DNA from: Hyaloscypha bicolor E
Lineage: Eukaryota > Ascomycota > Leotiomycetes > Helotiales > Hyaloscyphaceae
Assembly (NCBI RefSeq): GCF_002865645.1
Contig: NW_020194575.1
Location: forward strand, 1,303,247 to 1,367,246
Direction of reading: 5' to 3'
DNA: 64,000 bases
This document shows, piece after piece, positions 62,341 to 64,000 of the stretch. Position numbers and translations under genes: made by a program. Below the pieces are notes generated by a model. It was not told the DNA's origin and did no database searches. It saw only the letters and a program-made list of their open reading frames with translations. The number at the start of each line of letters is the position of its first letter. The stretch's first letter is position 1.

Positions 62341-64000
62341 ACTTAATTATATCCTATAGCTTATCTTATAATAGATATTTAATTAATGTTTTTTCTTTTA
62401 CTAACTCCGGAATAATTAGTTTCGTATTTATTAATACTTTTCTTATTATAGATATTATTACCTTTTTTAACTTCAAGTTCTAGTACTTACCTAAGCCTAT
62501 TAGTATTAAGGGATATAATAGCAAGCTAGGAACCCATATTACCTACTTTTTAAGAATATATCTTATTATTAATTAGAGATAATAATATAATATTCCCTTA
62601 TTAATTCTTAAGCTTGAATCTTATAACCTTATTCTCGGCTATAAATGACTAGAATACTTTAACCTGCTTTTTAATATCCGAAACCGATATTTAATATAGC
62701 CCGAGCTTCTTTTTCTATTATTCTCGGTTATATAAGAGATTCTTATACCTCAAGAGGCTTTATTTCCTGTCTCGAAATACGCCCCTTATTCTAATTATTA
62801 AATAAATATTAAAGCCAGAGACTATATATTTAATAAAAAGAACTAATAATAAGCTACTAAAAAGCAAGCTTTTATTAAGAACTATAATATAAAGAATAAC
62901 TTTATTACTAACTTCTCTTTATATACTAGCTCTACTAATAATACTACTTTTAAATATAATTCTACTAATTCCGAATTAGATCTAGATAAAGAGCCTAAAC
63001 TAGTATTAGTTCCCTCTATTTCTTAGAAGCTAAAGATTAAATACTTCTATAAATAAAATACTTAAGATAGCTATTACTAAATAAAAGACTCTCTAGCTAG
63101 TATTATTTGTCTTATAGATATTTTATATTAGAAGAAACTATATATAGAAAAAAAGCTAGTAAAAGCTCTTATTATTAAAATTACTAGTATTAGTTCTATA
63201 AATATATATTATAACCTCTAATAATCCGAGAATAAAGCCTGTACTATAAGCTTCTATAAAATTAATAGCCTCTTTAAATAATAAAGAAAGCTCTTTCCGA
63301 AAGCTAATATTAAAGATTCTATTATTCCCGAATAATATATTAAATTTAATAGTATCTTTTTCAAGGAAGCCTCTAATATTTTACTTCCCTATTAGTTATA
63401 TATTTATAAGATATAATTAGAAAAGAAAACAGAGAGATATCTGAGATATAGCTCTTTATATAAGATAATAATAGCTAAATTAGAGGCTATAAAGAAATAT
63501 TTTCTAGAGAACCTTAATAAGAGTTTTATTATTTCTAGTTAATTACTATTTATAGCCCTTATTCTTTTTATAAAAAAGTCTAATAAGAGCCTATAATTCT
63601 ATATTAATTACTAGAAACTTAACTAAATTACTTATAAGAACTATTATTTTCTTTCTTTTATTAATAAAACCTTAGCTAAAATTAGTAGAGCCAAAATCTT
63701 TATAAAGCTTAATATTTATTAGGCCTTTTACTAAATCTATATAGACCCCAAATTAGGAGAATTAATAATATTTCATATATATTATAAAATATATAAATAT
63801 AAGGTTTTATTTTTCGAATTAACTAATAGGCTAGTTACTTACTAGTACTATATGAATAATATCCTATTTAATTATCTAGATAACTTTTATATAGCTTATT
63901 TAGATAATATTCTTATTTATTCTAATAATAAGTTAAAATATAAACTTTATATAAAGAAGATTCTTTAGTAGCTTTAGGATATAGGCTTATAAGTAAATAT
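62341..64000 (+). pseudogene. gypsy F pol (protease, RT), cut by window edge
   Basis: Protease near 62395-62470 (TNSGIISFVFIN, decayed DSGA) runs to NIPLLILKLESYNLILGYKxLEYFNLLFNIR near 62590-62680, the characteristic flap region of ascomycete gypsy. RT starts near 63555 (ILFIKKSNKSL.FYINY.KLN), then LAKISRAKIFIKLNIY, VLFFELTNRLVTYQYYMN and the catalytic YLDNILIYSNN near 63895-63930 (YLDDILIYS with the second Asp mutated). It leaves the window inside RT. Confidence 0.85.

Noticed and set aside
1..64000. Mitochondrial DNA because of the AT content
   Set aside because: No mitochondrial genes, and the nuclear HET gene and CpA-specific depletion indicate RIP in the nucleus.
1..64000. Regional centromere
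   Set aside because: RIP-degraded retroelement arrays are typical of centromeres in this group, but also of other heterochromatin; sequence alone cannot decide and a CENP-A map would be needed.
1..64000. tRNA or rRNA genes
   Set aside because: No cloverleaf with A and B boxes or conserved rRNA block was seen; short palindromes were in retroelements.

Overview
The window reads as nuclear DNA of a filamentous ascomycete (Pezizomycotina). About 59 of the 64 kb is extremely AT-rich and almost lacks the dinucleotides CA and TG, while TA is very common and CG, CC, GGCC and AGCT survive. That is the footprint of repeat-induced point mutation (RIP). Read in the right frame, the AT-rich DNA still gives recognisable retrotransposon and Helitron proteins, broken almost only by TAA and TAG (from CAA and CAG) and with His and Cys codons turned into Tyr. 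The only intact gene is a HET-domain gene, a family greatly expanded in Pezizomycotina.

Layout. 1-2440: 3' end of a Ty3/gypsy chromovirus-like element with its 3' LTR. 2441-3707: unassigned AT-rich DNA. 3713-10001: a complete gypsy element on the minus strand (LTR pair, 5-bp target duplication) with a solo LTR inside. About 10.2-15.2 kb: an island of normal composition with a solo LTR, a short terminal-inverted-repeat element, and an intact 655-codon HET gene (12375-14342). 15.2-23.7 kb: LTR and gag of a second gypsy copy, a decayed Helitron (Rep plus helicase), a palindromic mini-element, gypsy integrase carrying an un-mutated solo LTR, and a 3' LTR. 23.7-36.2 kb: a three-level nest, in which an old gypsy fragment is split by a minus-strand copia element, itself split by a plus-strand copia element. 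Both copia insertions have exact 5-bp target duplications. 36.2-44.0 kb: a further minus-strand gypsy element carrying a NotI-containing palindrome. 44.0-53.6 kb: a 5'-truncated third copia copy, fragments of the first gypsy family, and a head-to-head cluster of LTRs. 53.9-60.9 kb: a complete chromovirus with chromodomain and a long extra reading frame after it. 60.9 kb to the edge: a gypsy element of another lineage, cut off inside reverse transcriptase.

The window is therefore one likely functional gene, with a role in self/non-self recognition or cell death, set in a RIP-degraded heterochromatin-like landscape. No operon, RNA gene or CRISPR array was seen. The observations I rate highest are a 36-40-bp palindrome present in several otherwise unrelated retroelement families, the extra reading frame after the chromodomain, and the datable nested insertions. 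Motif identifications were made by reading translations by eye, so boundaries inside RIP-degraded elements are approximate unless an LTR and target duplication are given.
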